A stretch of DNA of 64,000 bases from Aphrocallistes beatrix (taxonomy: Eukaryota > Porifera > Hexactinellida > Sceptrulophora > Aphrocallistidae), in the NCBI GenBank assembly GCA_963281255.1, contig OY725498.1:930001-994000 (forward strand), given 5' to 3'. Within the stretch, counting starts at the first letter, position 1. Every line of letters begins with the position of its first letter. The position numbers and the translations under genes are program-made. A model generated the notes under the pieces. That model did not search any database, was not told the origin of the DNA, and saw only the letters and a program-made list of their open reading frames with translations. Of this stretch, positions 31,637 to 42,500 are shown in pieces.

Positions 31637-33050
31637 GCGATATTCACACGGTGTCAATATTTCAATAATAATAGTCTCTACTTATAATTTCATTCAATTA
31701 CTATATTAATGAGTCTAAAATATGTTGTTGTTGTCTCGGGAAAATGAGATGACGTCTAGTACGTCATTGGTATGAGCTTGTTGACTATTCCCTAGGGCCT
31801 CCATTCCTTAGTTTCTTCCATTGATCATTTATTGTACGTCCACGCTAATAGTGCTAAGTTTACTATGCAATGAGTACTTTGGTATGTTTATACTGATAAA
31901 TACGTTTTTTTGACTTCGAATCCGTTTATTTTAAGTAATTACTGTATTGGATATAGTGCAAGAGAAGATGAAATATATTTGTAAGTGAAATTAATGTAGA
32001 AGTTATCATTCAGTAATACCATTTAATTTCCGAAATCCTACAATATCCTCAACTTCCATTAATTTGGCATACCATCTGTTTAATGTTTCTCTACTACCAC
32101 TTGAGTAAGGTTTTGGCGAATTGTGTTGACTTCTCTTTCCTGATTTATAATAAGAACATCTCTTCCATGATGATAACTATCCTGATGGAGAAGTCCCCAA
32201 TCTCGTGGCGTAATCTTCAGATAGATATTATAAATTGGAAATTTTTATTTCACATTATTTATAACAGTTTATCTTCACACTTATACATCAAGCAAAAATA
32301 AAATTATTTGCAATTATTACTTAAATTGAAGAGTATATTTATTCAAATTAGTAATATAGAGTCAATTGTCTATCCCAGATGTCTTAAAAACTTGAATGAC
32401 CTGACTTCTTTCTCTTTCATAGCTGTGGAATTTCTGATTTGTTGGAAATCTGAAAATATACAATTGATGAAGGCTAAATTTGGTATAAATCCAAAGTATT
32501 CATGTGAAATTATTTGACTCCACTTATGACTTCACGAAGTGGCACTTAATTAAGATATAAATCACTGATAAGTGTGTAAAATAACTAGAATTGAGTACTT
32601 AAAATTTCGCTCAAGTTTGCGCTAAGTAATCTCATTTTTATTACCTTGGAGATTTATGTAATCTATAATTTTTCCCAAAATGATCTAATCTGTTAATTGA
32701 ATAATCGAACAGGCAGACATGGAGTTAGAGCATAGGCTAAATACTCTGAAAATGAAGGAATCGCTCTGCTAAATACTCCTTTAAAATATCCTCAAATGTT
32801 TTCTTTCTGAAAGGAGAATACATTAGAATTTCCAGGGAGGCTAGAAAAGGATACTAATCGGTATGCTAAGAGATATACAAATATATTTCTTAGCCATTTT
32901 AAAAGTTGAAAATTGCCCTCAATTCAATTTCAGTGAGGAAATAGTTAGGAATTTTGATATCTGACTTTATTAAAAGGACCTCGCTTCTTCATGGTCTGGA
33001 AAAGTGTGATTAATTAATTAGTTTAATAGATCATTCCTGATTCTTCATTG
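31637..33050. other. Intergenic KLHL2/3-NOL10
   Basis: 1.4 kb of AT-rich DNA. A small palindrome ATGACGTctagtACGTCAT (31749-31767 region) resembles paired CRE half-sites. Open frames at 32083-32517 are short and low-complexity. No gene recognised. Confidence 0.4.
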
Positions 33051-35057
33051 ATGGAAGTTAGTACCACTAACTCGATTAAGGTGTACAATCTCTCGAGTGG
33101 AAAGTCGGTCCCAGAATGGCTAAATGAGCGAAAAAGGCGCCAACTCCTCAAGAGGAACCCTGAAATGCAGCGGAGAGTTCAGCTGTTGCAGGATTTTGAC
33201 ATGCCAACCTCGAGCAGTCAGGTTAGCGTGTCTCCTGACGGGAATTATGTTATTGCTACCGGGGTGTATAAGCCATGTGTTAAATGCTACGATGTAAATC
33301 AGCTGTCGTTAAAGTTTGATAGAGGACTCGATTCAGAAGTTGTGAAATTCTGCATTTTGTCTGAGGACTATTCCAAGCTTGCATTCCTTCAGACAGATCG
33401 GTATCTAGAATTGCATATCCGTAGCGGTACTTATTTCAGGGTCCGTGTGCCTAGTTTCGGTCGAGATCTCGCGTATCACCCTCCTTCCTGCGAGCTGTAT
33501 GTTGTCGGAGCGAGTCCAGACGTGTACAGACTCAATCTAGAGCTAGGCCGATTCATGTCCCCTCTCAGCACCCAATCATCCGCGAACAATGTATGCGCAT
33601 TTAACCCGAGTCACTATCTCTTGGCTGTCGGGAATTCTGAGGCCGGAGTGGAATGCTGGGACCCCAGATCTAGGTCTAGAGCTGGAATTCTCCATCTAGC
33701 TGATTCTGGTATTGAGTTCGGTTCTGTTTCCTCTTCTCTGCCCGCCGTCACTGCGCTTAAGTACGATGGACCTCTAACGTTAGGAGTCGGCACGAGTTCC
33801 GGACAGATTCTCCTGTATGACATAAGGTCTGTCAAACCTCTGATAGTTAAAGACCACAACTACGAGCTCCCAATAAAAGGCATAAATTTCCATAAAGAAA
33901 TGGATCTAGTCATGTCCGTTGATAGCAAGTGCCTGAAGATCTGGCATAGAGAAGATGCATCTCCGTACGCTTCCATAGAACCTGCAAACGATATTAGTAA
34001 CCTATGCGTCATAGAGAACACCGGACTCGTCATGATGGCATGTCACGATGAGAAGATGCTAGCATACTATATCCCTAGCATCGGTAAAGCACCCAAATGG
34101 TGCTACTTCTTGGATAATCTGACGGAAGAGTTGGAGGAAGATACGACACCTTCTGTCTATGATGATTATAAGTTTGTCACGGATCAGGAATTGACAACAC
34201 TCGGTTTATCACACCTGAAGGGTACCAATCTCCTACGGGCGTACATGCATGGATTCTTCATCCACATCAAACTCTACAAAAAGGCGAAGTCAATCACGGA
34301 ACCGTTCGCCTATAGCGAATACCGCAAACAAAAGATTGAGGAAAAGCTTGAAAAGGATAGAGCAACTCGGATTAAACAGAGGAGACTGCCAAAAGTGAAC
34401 AAAGAATATGCATTGAAACTGTTGCAAGGAAAGAAAAGAAAAGAAAACGATTTGTTAGACAGTGGCAACCCACTTGGAGATGAGAGATTCGCTCCAATGT
34501 TCTTGCAAGCTGATTTTGAGATGAATACCGAGAGTGAAGAGTACCAACTCCTCCACCCAATCATCTCTTCTTTCCAGAAAAATATGAAACGAAAGCTTGA
34601 AAAGTTGGAAGCGAGTAAGAAGGAAGGAACAGCCGAGGGAGAATTGGAGAAGGAGAGAGAAGGCGAGTCCAGTGGAGACTCATCTCTGGAAGAATATTTC
34701 CTCCAATCTTCTGAGAGTGAGCAAGAGAGTGATGACGTAACACAAGATAACATCTCTACAACAGGAACAGATAAAAATCCCTCCAAGTTTCAAGAAGGGA
34801 GAGATATTGAGTATGCACAGAAGCATAAGGTATCTAAGAAAACTTTAGAGTCCAGATTGGAAAATATGCCAGCTGATCCTGGCCAGTCTCAGTTCAATGA
34901 GATGAGCGATATAAAGTTCAGATTAGATAGTCTAAATTCAGAAAAACAAAACCCAGATACAATCAAACAACAGCGGTCACGGAAAGGTATTCGTAGACCT
35001 GCCAAGTCCTACCTTCCCAAAGTTAAAAGGGTCGACTGGAAAAGGAAGAGAAGATAA
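33051..35057 (+). CDS. NOL10: NOL10 (yeast Enp2) nucleolar ribosome-biogenesis factor
   Basis: An intronless frame of 668 aa (human 688). NOL10/Enp2 is a small-subunit processome component required for 18S rRNA processing. The N-terminus matches the family (IKVYNLSSGKSVPEWLNERKRR in part), followed by WD-type blades (about 50-350). A linker then leads to the NUC153 motif (DERFAPMFLQADFEM, with SEEYQLLHP following, about 475-505). The C-terminal third is charged and Lys-rich with acidic Ser/Glu clusters (about 525-570) and ends in KRVDWKRKRR, suitable for nucleolar targeting. ATG 33051 is the start; a TTG codon before it is not used. The human gene has many introns and this one has none. Confidence 0.94.
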   Translation: MEVSTTNSIKVYNLSSGKSVPEWLNERKRRQLLKRNPEMQRRVQLLQDFDMPTSSSQVSVSPDGNYVIATGVYKPCVKCYDVNQLSLKFDRGLDSEVVKFCILSEDYSKLAFLQTDRYLELHIRSGTYFRVRVPSFGRDLAYHPPSCELYVVGASPDVYRLNLELGRFMSPLSTQSSANNVCAFNPSHYLLAVGNSEAGVECWDPRSRSRAGILHLADSGIEFGSVSSSLPAVTALKYDGPLTLGVGTSSGQILLYDIRSVKPLIVKDHNYELPIKGINFHKEMDLVMSVDSKCLKIWHREDASPYASIEPANDISNLCVIENTGLVMMACHDEKMLAYYIPSIGKAPKWCYFLDNLTEELEEDTTPSVYDDYKFVTDQELTTLGLSHLKGTNLLRAYMHGFFIHIKLYKKAKSITEPFAYSEYRKQKIEEKLEKDRATRIKQRRLPKVNKEYALKLLQGKKRKENDLLDSGNPLGDERFAPMFLQADFEMNTESEEYQLLHPIISSFQKNMKRKLEKLEASKKEGTAEGELEKEREGESSGDSSLEEYFLQSSESEQESDDVTQDNISTTGTDKNPSKFQEGRDIEYAQKHKVSKKTLESRLENMPADPGQSQFNEMSDIKFRLDSLNSEKQNPDTIKQQRSRKGIRRPAKSYLPKVKRVDWKRKRR

Positions 35058-35722
35058 ATCATGCTTGAATATCAAAGATTAGTTATTTTTCAATTATCTT
35101 AGAAGCACTAACATAATAGTGTACACAATCAGCTTTTACTGTTGTGTCGATCCTAAAAATGCATTCATGCTTTTAAGCGGGATTCTAATCTGTTAATTAA
35201 ATTTGCATAATGGCCTCCAGATTGCCTGTTTGAAAGCTCAAGACCTTAAAAAGACCTTGAAATATTTCCGTAAACGTATTTGAATAAAATATAATTAATA
35301 AATCATTAAATATATGAGTGGCATAGCAAAATATCTTGTAAAAGTGGCCAAGAAGAAACATTTGAGATTATAAATTGAGGATCCTAAGATTGGATTGCTC
35401 AGCATTCATCTGGCAAGATACCAGAAGTCGTGTTGTATGCCTTAAATGTATTCCATCTACTTATGCGAGAATCAAATATTTCTAAATGAGCGAATATTTG
35501 AATAATATTTGCTTAGTTGCGAACATTTAAAGGCTTTCGTGATGCTTACTAATAATTGGATAGTTTCTGAAATCTGAATACGAATGGGTTTCAAGGCCAC
35601 GCACTTTTATTTTGCTCCTGACGGTCCTGGTCAAAACAAACAAACGTACTAAAAGACAATGTTCATTTTGACTTGATATTCCCACTAGTTAGACTCGAGT
35701 GTAAGTAGCTGTCAACCCAGGA
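35058..35722. other. Intergenic NOL10-ORC1
   Basis: 665 bp of AT-rich DNA, no gene or repeat family recognised. The ORC1 promoter lies here. Confidence 0.4.
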
Positions 35723-37722
35723 ATGCGATTACGTAGCAAACGACTCAACTTGGAGAGTTCCATCTACTCTGAAGAAGTGACAGAGAACGACTCTTCTCAG
35801 TCTCGAGCTGCTAGCAGGGACAGTTCTGAGGAGGAGAGTGAGTGGGGCACCCGAACTGCCAACCTCCGTAGATCCACTCGTAACAAACTCACACCCTCTC
35901 GGAGAGACACCCCTTCTAGAAAAGTTGCACCCTCCTCCTCCTCTACACACGTGGCTAGAAAATCTATAAAACGGTTGAAACTGTCTCCTTGCAATACCCC
36001 GCTCAAGAGACACACCCTAAGAACCGATACCCTGGACTCTTCCTCAGACGAGTCAGTAGCGCCTGCGAAGAGTAGGCACAGCAGTGCCCTCGAGGCCGCC
36101 AGACAGTCACTGCGCGTCTCCTCCGTGCCGGACACCCTCCCGGGGAGAGAGACGGAGTTCTCTAACGTGTACAGCTTCCTGCGGGGGAAGCTGACCACAG
36201 GATCTGGCGGGTGCATGTACATCAGCGGGGTGCCTGGTACCGGGAAGACTGCTACTTCTCTCGGAGTGGTGCGGAGACTACAGAACGAGGTTGGAGGTGC
36301 TAAAAAGATTCCCAAGTTCGTATTTTCACACCTAAACGGAATGCAGTTCGCGCGACCCGAACACTTATACTCACGACTAGGTCAGGACGTTTTCAGAGAA
36401 AAGAAAAAGATTTCTTCAGAGAGATCTCTCAAACTTCTAGATGACTATTTTTCCAGCCCAGATCAAATCCCTGTGAGTTATTTTCAATCGTTTTGCTAAA
36501 CACCTCTGTGTATACAACATGACATAGTTAATGAATTCACATTCCATTTATGATCTAACAGTGCTAAGTATATAGATTGCACATGTTTTGGTGGTAAGAT
36601 TGCATTACCTAACTCTCCTTTGATCTCGCACATCATGCTGTATTCTGGGTATTATTAATCCTTATATCAACTTTTAAGGTTACTACATTCAATTAGGTTG
36701 TGGTGATACTGGATGAAGTGGATCTACTCTGCACGCGGAAACAAACACTTCTCTACAACCTGTTCGACTGGACAGCCCGTCCTGGCACCAGGCTAACCGT
36801 GCTCGCGATCGCTAACACCATGGATTTACCAGAGCGCGCATTCGCAGGTAAAGTGGCTAGTCGGCTGGGTCTCACCCGCACCATCTTCCAGCCCTACTCG
36901 TTCCGACAGCTGCAGACGATAGTGCAGGCGAGGCTGAGAGAGATTCCGGCGTTTGAGGCGGAAGCAATCGAGTTAGTCTCGCGGAAAGTGGCGGCTGTGT
37001 CTGGGGACGCAAGGAGGGCGCTGGACATTTGCAGGAGAGCGACTGAGATGAGTCGGGACAAGATTGGAATAGCGGATGTGGACAGAGCTCTCATGGAAAT
37101 GTTTTCCTCTCTCAAGGTGGATAAGTTAGCTGCTATTTCATTATGAATGTGACGTGACAACCCTAGGGATTGATATGAGATAAGATCGGATGACTTTTTG
37201 CTGATATATATTTGTCAATCTGTTAATTTCAAAATCTTAAAGATATGAAGTAATATTTAGTATGAATTACATAATACATGCTAATTCAATATGTCATCAT
37301 ATCCCATAACAATATATTGAAGAATCATCATAGCATTTTGAATCATGTAATACGCATAGTATTAAGAAGAGTTTGGATGAACTTAACTGCTATTTTAGAT
37401 CTCAGCGGTCAAGAGTGCGTCTCTCATGGAACAACTCTTTCTCAGGTCTGTCCTGTCAGCTGTCAAAGAGTCTGGATTGGAAGAGATCCCATTTCAGTCT
37501 ATCTTGAAGAACCTAACTAGCCTCTCCCACTTCCAAGGCCTCCAGACCCCTTCTCACACAGAGGCACACCGCTGTCTACACTCTCTAGTCGGAAGTAGAC
37601 TCCTGCTAGTGTCCGGCAGCTGTAAATCAGAATTGTTACAGAAAATCAACCTCAACATCAGCACTGATGATCTCACATTCGCTTTTAAGTTCCTACAACA
37701 CGAAGATCTGAGCAAATTCTAG
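35723..37722 (+). CDS. ORC1: ORC1, origin recognition complex ATPase, without BAH domain (3 exons)
   Basis: Exons are 35723-36472, 36697-37116 and 37399-37722, all phase 0, giving 497 aa (human 861). ORC1 is the ATP-hydrolysing subunit that marks replication origins and loads MCM with CDC6. After a basic, Ser/Thr-rich disordered N-terminus (1-135) comes LPGRETEF, then [16 protein letters not shown] with Walker A GVPGTGKT at 169-176. Walker B is VVVILDEVD at 251-259, sensor 1 lies in [12 protein letters not shown], and sensor 2/lid is [14 protein letters not shown]. The winged-helix C-terminus ([22 protein letters not shown] and SRLLLV) matches ORC1 rather than CDC6. The N-terminal BAH domain that reads H4K20me2 in vertebrates is absent and the ATG looks like a natural start, so the loss seems real unless an upstream exon was missed. 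Introns 1 and 2 are featureless. Confidence 0.92.
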
Positions 37723-37845
37723 ATTTTACGAGAGTACTATTTTTAATTCCAATCTCTAATTGATTTTCTATTGGTGATCACATTGTTACTTTGAAACACA
37801 CTTCTCATTAACCATCAGCAGTCACTCTTCTCAGATATTATTTAA

Positions 37846-37895
37846 ATTCGTAGCATAACAACATATTCTCGTATATATGTTCTTATGCTACGAAT
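37846..37895. other. Hairpin, 21-bp arms and 8-nt loop
   Basis: ATTCGTAGCATAACAACATA(T) pairs with ATATGTTCTTATGCTACGAA(T) with one mismatch and a loop of eight bases. It lies 120 bp after ORC1. It could be a processed small-RNA precursor, a 3' end structure or a tiny palindromic element. Confidence 0.7.
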
Positions 37896-37985
37896 GTTAG
37901 CACTTATTCATACGTATCAAATAAGTGTGAAGAATACAAACAAACGAAAATATTAAAAAATGATTTAAGATAGTAATATTTTCAT

Positions 37986-38064
37986 AGCTAATAAGGAATT
38001 AGAAGAAAAAAAAGTTGCAACTCTTGGAATTTACAACTCTTTTTCTTCTAATTCCTTCTTAGCT
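37986..38064. other. 79-nt near-perfect hairpin
   Basis: The outer arms, AGCTAATAAGGAATTAGAAG plus AAAAA and its complement, pair over 25 bp with one mismatch (37986-38010 with 38040-38064). The inner bases (AAAGTTGCAAC / GTTGTAAATTC) extend pairing almost to the loop. Size resembles a pre-miRNA, but the A/T-only inner tracts and the nearby transposon also fit a small palindromic repeat. Confidence 0.65.
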
Positions 38065-38138
38065 TTTTTTGGATACACTGCATTGATACGAGGTGCTAAA
38101 TTGTAACTTATTGTTTTAGTGAATTCAACCGTTAATTA

Positions 38139-39474
38139 CTAGGGCATTCAAAAAGTCTTGCGGGTCATACCATAAAATCATAAATAAATGTCATAGAATA
38201 TGTCTCAATGTATTATTTATTCGAAATACTCCTACTTCTACACAGCGTTTCGATCTTTCCACTCACTTTATGAATGCATTTCTGTACTCTTCTTCGGGGG
38301 TGGATTTGAAGAACTGGTACAGGGCCGACCCGAGGGTTTGTTTCGACTAAAATTCCCTGCTTTGAAGGTAGATTTTGAGCTTGGGGAATAGCCAAAAATC
38401 ACAGGGAGCTAGGTCTGGTGAGTAGGGTGGGTGGGGAAGTAAATCTAACCCCTCTGATTCCAAGAAATTTTTAGTGAGCTTGGTTGTATGGGAGCTAGCA
38501 TTACCTATCAATAATTTTATTCCCCTCGTTTTAGCCTTGGCTCGGAGCTCTTCCGCGTTTTTGATTAGGTTTGGAAGTACTTTCTCTGCAAAAAACGTTG
38601 CGCTTACTGTTTTACCACTTTCAGAAGGTATTTGCAAGACTATTCCACTACTATTGAAGAAGATCGTGTACATGACCTTCGGTTTTCTGAAGTCGGGCCT
38701 AGGAATTTGGGCCGGTCTTTCGTCGCCTCTCACCCATGATCGCATTTTATACTTGCTGTAAGGGGTTGAATAATATACCCAAGTCTCATCCCCGGTTATA
38801 ACTTCAGCTAGGCGTCTAGGATCACAACCGTCATAGGTTTCCAGGAGTTTCTTGGCAGTCTTTACACGTGCGAGCTTTTGTTGATCGCCGAGGTTATGTG
38901 GGACCCACTTACCGCAAATGGATCGGAAACCAAGCTGAGTAGTCAGAATGGAATGAATGCCCCCCGATGAAATCTCCATACTCTGCTCTAACTGCTCGAT
39001 TGTTATACACTTATCTTCCCTGACTTTGCTCTCGATTAGAGCAACATTCTCTGGGGTGCTGACGGACACCGGTCTCCCAGATCGAGGTAGATCTGACACG
39101 TTTGTATTTCCAGACTGAAATCGTGCAGCCCATCGCTCGACCGTTGATCTGGAAGGGCAGTCCATGCACAATACCTCCTGCAACTAGTTGCAGATGAGTA
39201 CCGATGAGGGCTGGATGCGGAGTTTTGTGCGAAACTCAATGTAAGCTCTCCGTTTCAGATTAAAATTGTCATCCTTGGAAGCCATAATTTTCCCAGTATG
39301 TTGAAATGATGTGCGAATAAATTGATCAGAAATTTGTAATTTTCATTCAATCAAGCTAAGATTTTCAGTAAATCAAGCTAAGATATAAGGTTGTCTTATA
39401 GATAAAAACTGATTTGTTTACTATTATAGTTTGCGAAATATACCATGACCCGCAAGACTTATTGAACGACCTAG
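38139..39474. mobile_element. Mariner element, full length but inactivated
   Basis: 1336 bp, bounded by imperfect inverted repeats of about 30 bp (left CTAGGGCATTCAAAAAGTCT; right, reversed, CTAGGTCGTTCAATAAGTCT, both followed by TGCGGGTCAT). TA target duplications lie at 38137-38138 and 39475-39476. It carries one transposase pseudogene on the minus strand. The length and TIRs fit mariner (Tc1/mariner superfamily). It sits between ORC1 and CEP83. Confidence 0.93.
38191..39285 (-). pseudogene. Mariner transposase pseudogene (three in-frame stops, catalytic Asp lost)
   Basis: The reading frame from ATG 39285 to TGA 38191 would be 364 codons but has internal stops at 39184-39186 (TAG), 38347-38349 (TAG) and 38263-38265 (TGA). 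The longest intact piece is 278 codons. Family marks are a helix-turn-helix N-terminus (RSTVERWAARF), GRPVS, WVPHNLGDQQK, VITGDETW (first catalytic Asp) and YSPDLAPCDFWLFP (third Asp). The second catalytic Asp, normally in a HDN motif, is Gly in LLIGNASSHT. There is no frameshift, so decay is recent and by point mutation. This copy cannot transpose itself. Confidence 0.93.
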
Positions 39475-39553
39475 TATATAATAATTCTCGAATAGAAAAT
39501 TTTTAAAAAAATTAGCCTCACCGCCCAGTTAAGTTAGTATTGATTCCCGCTGA

Positions 39554-42500
39554 ATGATGGAGGCTGAGAATCAGAGAATCGCGACTGAGTTCCAAACAGC
39601 TCTAGCAGAAGAGCGGCTAATCTCAGAGACTCACCTCTCTGACCTCGAGACCATGCGGACCCAGCACCTGTGTCTGCAGCAAGCACACAGCAAGATGAGG
39701 ACAGAGCACGACAGCCTCAGGTCCCGTCTCGGACTCCTGCAGCAGTCCGCGAGAGAGGCTCTGGGGCGAGGGGAGGCGGAGAGGGGAACCTTCCTGGAGC
39801 AGATCCAGCTGCTGAAAGGGAACCAGCTGACTCCTGAGCGAGTGGAGATGATTCGCGCTGAGGTCGCGGAGCGGTTAGAGAGGGGACACCAAGAGCGGAT
39901 GGACAGAATGGCAGCAGAGACTGATTCGATACGTCAGGAGCTCAGCAAACTCCGGTAACTTGCATTTAAAAGATTGTAGAATTATCTGCAGTTATTTTCC
40001 ATCAATTAAGAGGGACAAGAACCAATTAAATCAACGGAATTCCACTGTAGCAATTACTGTTATAAGGTAATGTGCAATAAAATCTCTACTGCTTACAACC
40101 TTGCTACTTCCAACTTTGTTTATCCACACACAGTCTTATCTTACACATTCATCACAACGTCTAAGTTTCGATATGGCTGTTGTTACCATCTGTAGATGAT
40201 AAAATACTCCTGAAATACTGCTAATCGAGTGGGAGAGCAAACTGTGTTGTCTGTGTCACGCATGTGTAAAGATGCTATACTATAGTGAGAGTTTTTCTCC
40301 CATTCATCCTGAATCCTTATCCTAGATACAGCTACTCATTCCTGAAGGGAGAGTACGAGCATGAAGTGAATCGGAGAAATGCGATCGTAGAGGAAACTGA
40401 GAGGAAGCACGCGATTGAGATTGGTCGGCTTAGGAAAGAGCGCGAGCAGTTACTGGCTAGACTCAGCTCCGAGTCGGAATACGATGCGAAGGAGCTGAGG
40501 TCTGTTGCTAGGGAGAATGCGCAGTTTAAACAGAAGCTCTCCGCCCTGCAAGGAGAGCTGGAGACGATGCGTGAGCAAGGAGATGGAAGGTAGACCACTG
40601 CAGCTGTTTTGTTAATTATTGATTTCCGAGTATTTCATAGAGTTACATTTTTAGAAAGATATAGTACTTGTAAATGTACAAATATTTTGATGAGTGAAAA
40701 GTTGGGGTTTGCGATGGTTTTATTGAAACTATTCGACTGTGTGTTTTATACAAGTGGTGTGGTGTATCTCTAGGAAATTACACCTTAGTCTAGGTTTTAT
40801 TGAGATTTTGAAAGCCCTCGACAAACTGTTTTGTGTACATAGATGGTCCATTCATGAATACAGAAGATGAATTCGTATATGAGACACCATTTTCAATTTT
40901 AATAAACTTATAAATCTTACTTATTCAATCCTGCTCATCAATTCATTCCTGACTGCTTCCCAAAATTCCCAATAATATTGCACACAATCCTAAACTATGG
41001 ATAGTAGCTGTACACATCGACTCTGTGGTAGAAGTTCTTGTTGAAGCCTGTTAGGAATTCTAATTAGGATTCGAGAATTATTAACCAATTTGAAAATGAC
41101 ATAATTTTATCTATCATTGCCAGAATTGGGCCTAAGCGCAGGTCGATATTTCCTTCGCTATAGGCACTGCTATTCCCATAATTCGGTATGTCCTATATAG
41201 ACTGGTTCAGACAGAGGAGCTGACTCAACAGATAAAGTCACAGCTGACTGAGACGATGATGCAGGTTAGCTCTCTGGAAGCAGAGAAGGCAACCCTGTCA
41301 CTTCACGTGGATCGGACTCAGACGGAACTGTCCCGTGTCCGTACACAGCTACAAGACGCGGTGAAGGAGTCAGGGAGGGTGAAGGAGGAACTGAGTGAGG
41401 CCCAGAATCTACTGGAGGAGAACTCACACATACATAAGCTGGAGATGACTGAAGTTAGGATGCAGAATGAAATGAAGGCGGCGGAGATGGAAGAAGTGCA
41501 TGGAAACCTCACTGTTAAGGTAAAATGGGTTTGTTACATACGTAGAAACACGAATCTATTCATTTTGCCAAATATTCTCAAGTTTCAAATTTTTAAAACA
41601 TTATCTCTAGATCCGTAGCTTGAAAGATCACATGACAGACCTGAATGAAAGGCTGGCTGCGACCGAGAGCAAGAATAGAGAACAAGAGCGAATAACCGCA
41701 GAGAAGATCCAGTCAGTTCGAGAGACTGAGTGGGGGAAGTTGAGTGAGCTGCAGGAGAGTAGAGTTGTGCTGGAGACGCGTGTTGCTGAGTTGGAGGCCA
41801 TGCTGAGTGGGAGAGAGATGGAGTTCGGTGTACAGCTAGAGCAGAGTCAGGACAGAGTTATAACTCTTCAGACCGAGCTAACCGGAGCTAGTAAGAGCAG
41901 AGAGCAGTTAGAAGAGCAGATGAAAGAGGTGAGGAATAGTATGCTCCTATACCTATGTCAATAAGTATGATTATTCATTCCTTGTATGAGGTTATAGTGT
42001 TTTGGTGTTTTTTAGTTGAAACTTCAAATTTCAGATTTTGAAAAGGAGAATGCTCAGCACAAATCCGACCACAAGAAGTTCTCACAGCTGAAGAACCAGT
42101 ATCAGAGTCTTGCTGCTTCCGAGCTGGAATACAAGCAAATGAATGAGCAGCTCAATTCTAGGTAGAGTTCTGTGAAATCAGCTCCTCATTTATTATTATA
42201 CAATATACTTTTGTTAATTAATGAAATGCACTTTTGGCCAAAACAAGTGCACAAAGCACGAAGCGAAAACAAAGAAATGTACTTGTTGGAGATAAAATAG
42301 ATCTGAATTATCATAAAATTTGTTATTTGTTTTGCTCATAGAAAGCGATCCAATCAGTCATTATATGAAAACAGGCACTTGTATTAGTTCGTTATAATGG
42401 AAGACAAGTGATGGGTAACTCTAACTCCACATTACCATCTTCGCTGGAAAACTAACCTATACATCAGTATAATCGTTAATTACACAGTTTATTTATTTAA

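Noticed and set aside
38200..38761. Plus-strand frames over the mariner
   Set aside because: Antisense of the transposase pseudogene; the real frame and its motifs are on the minus strand.
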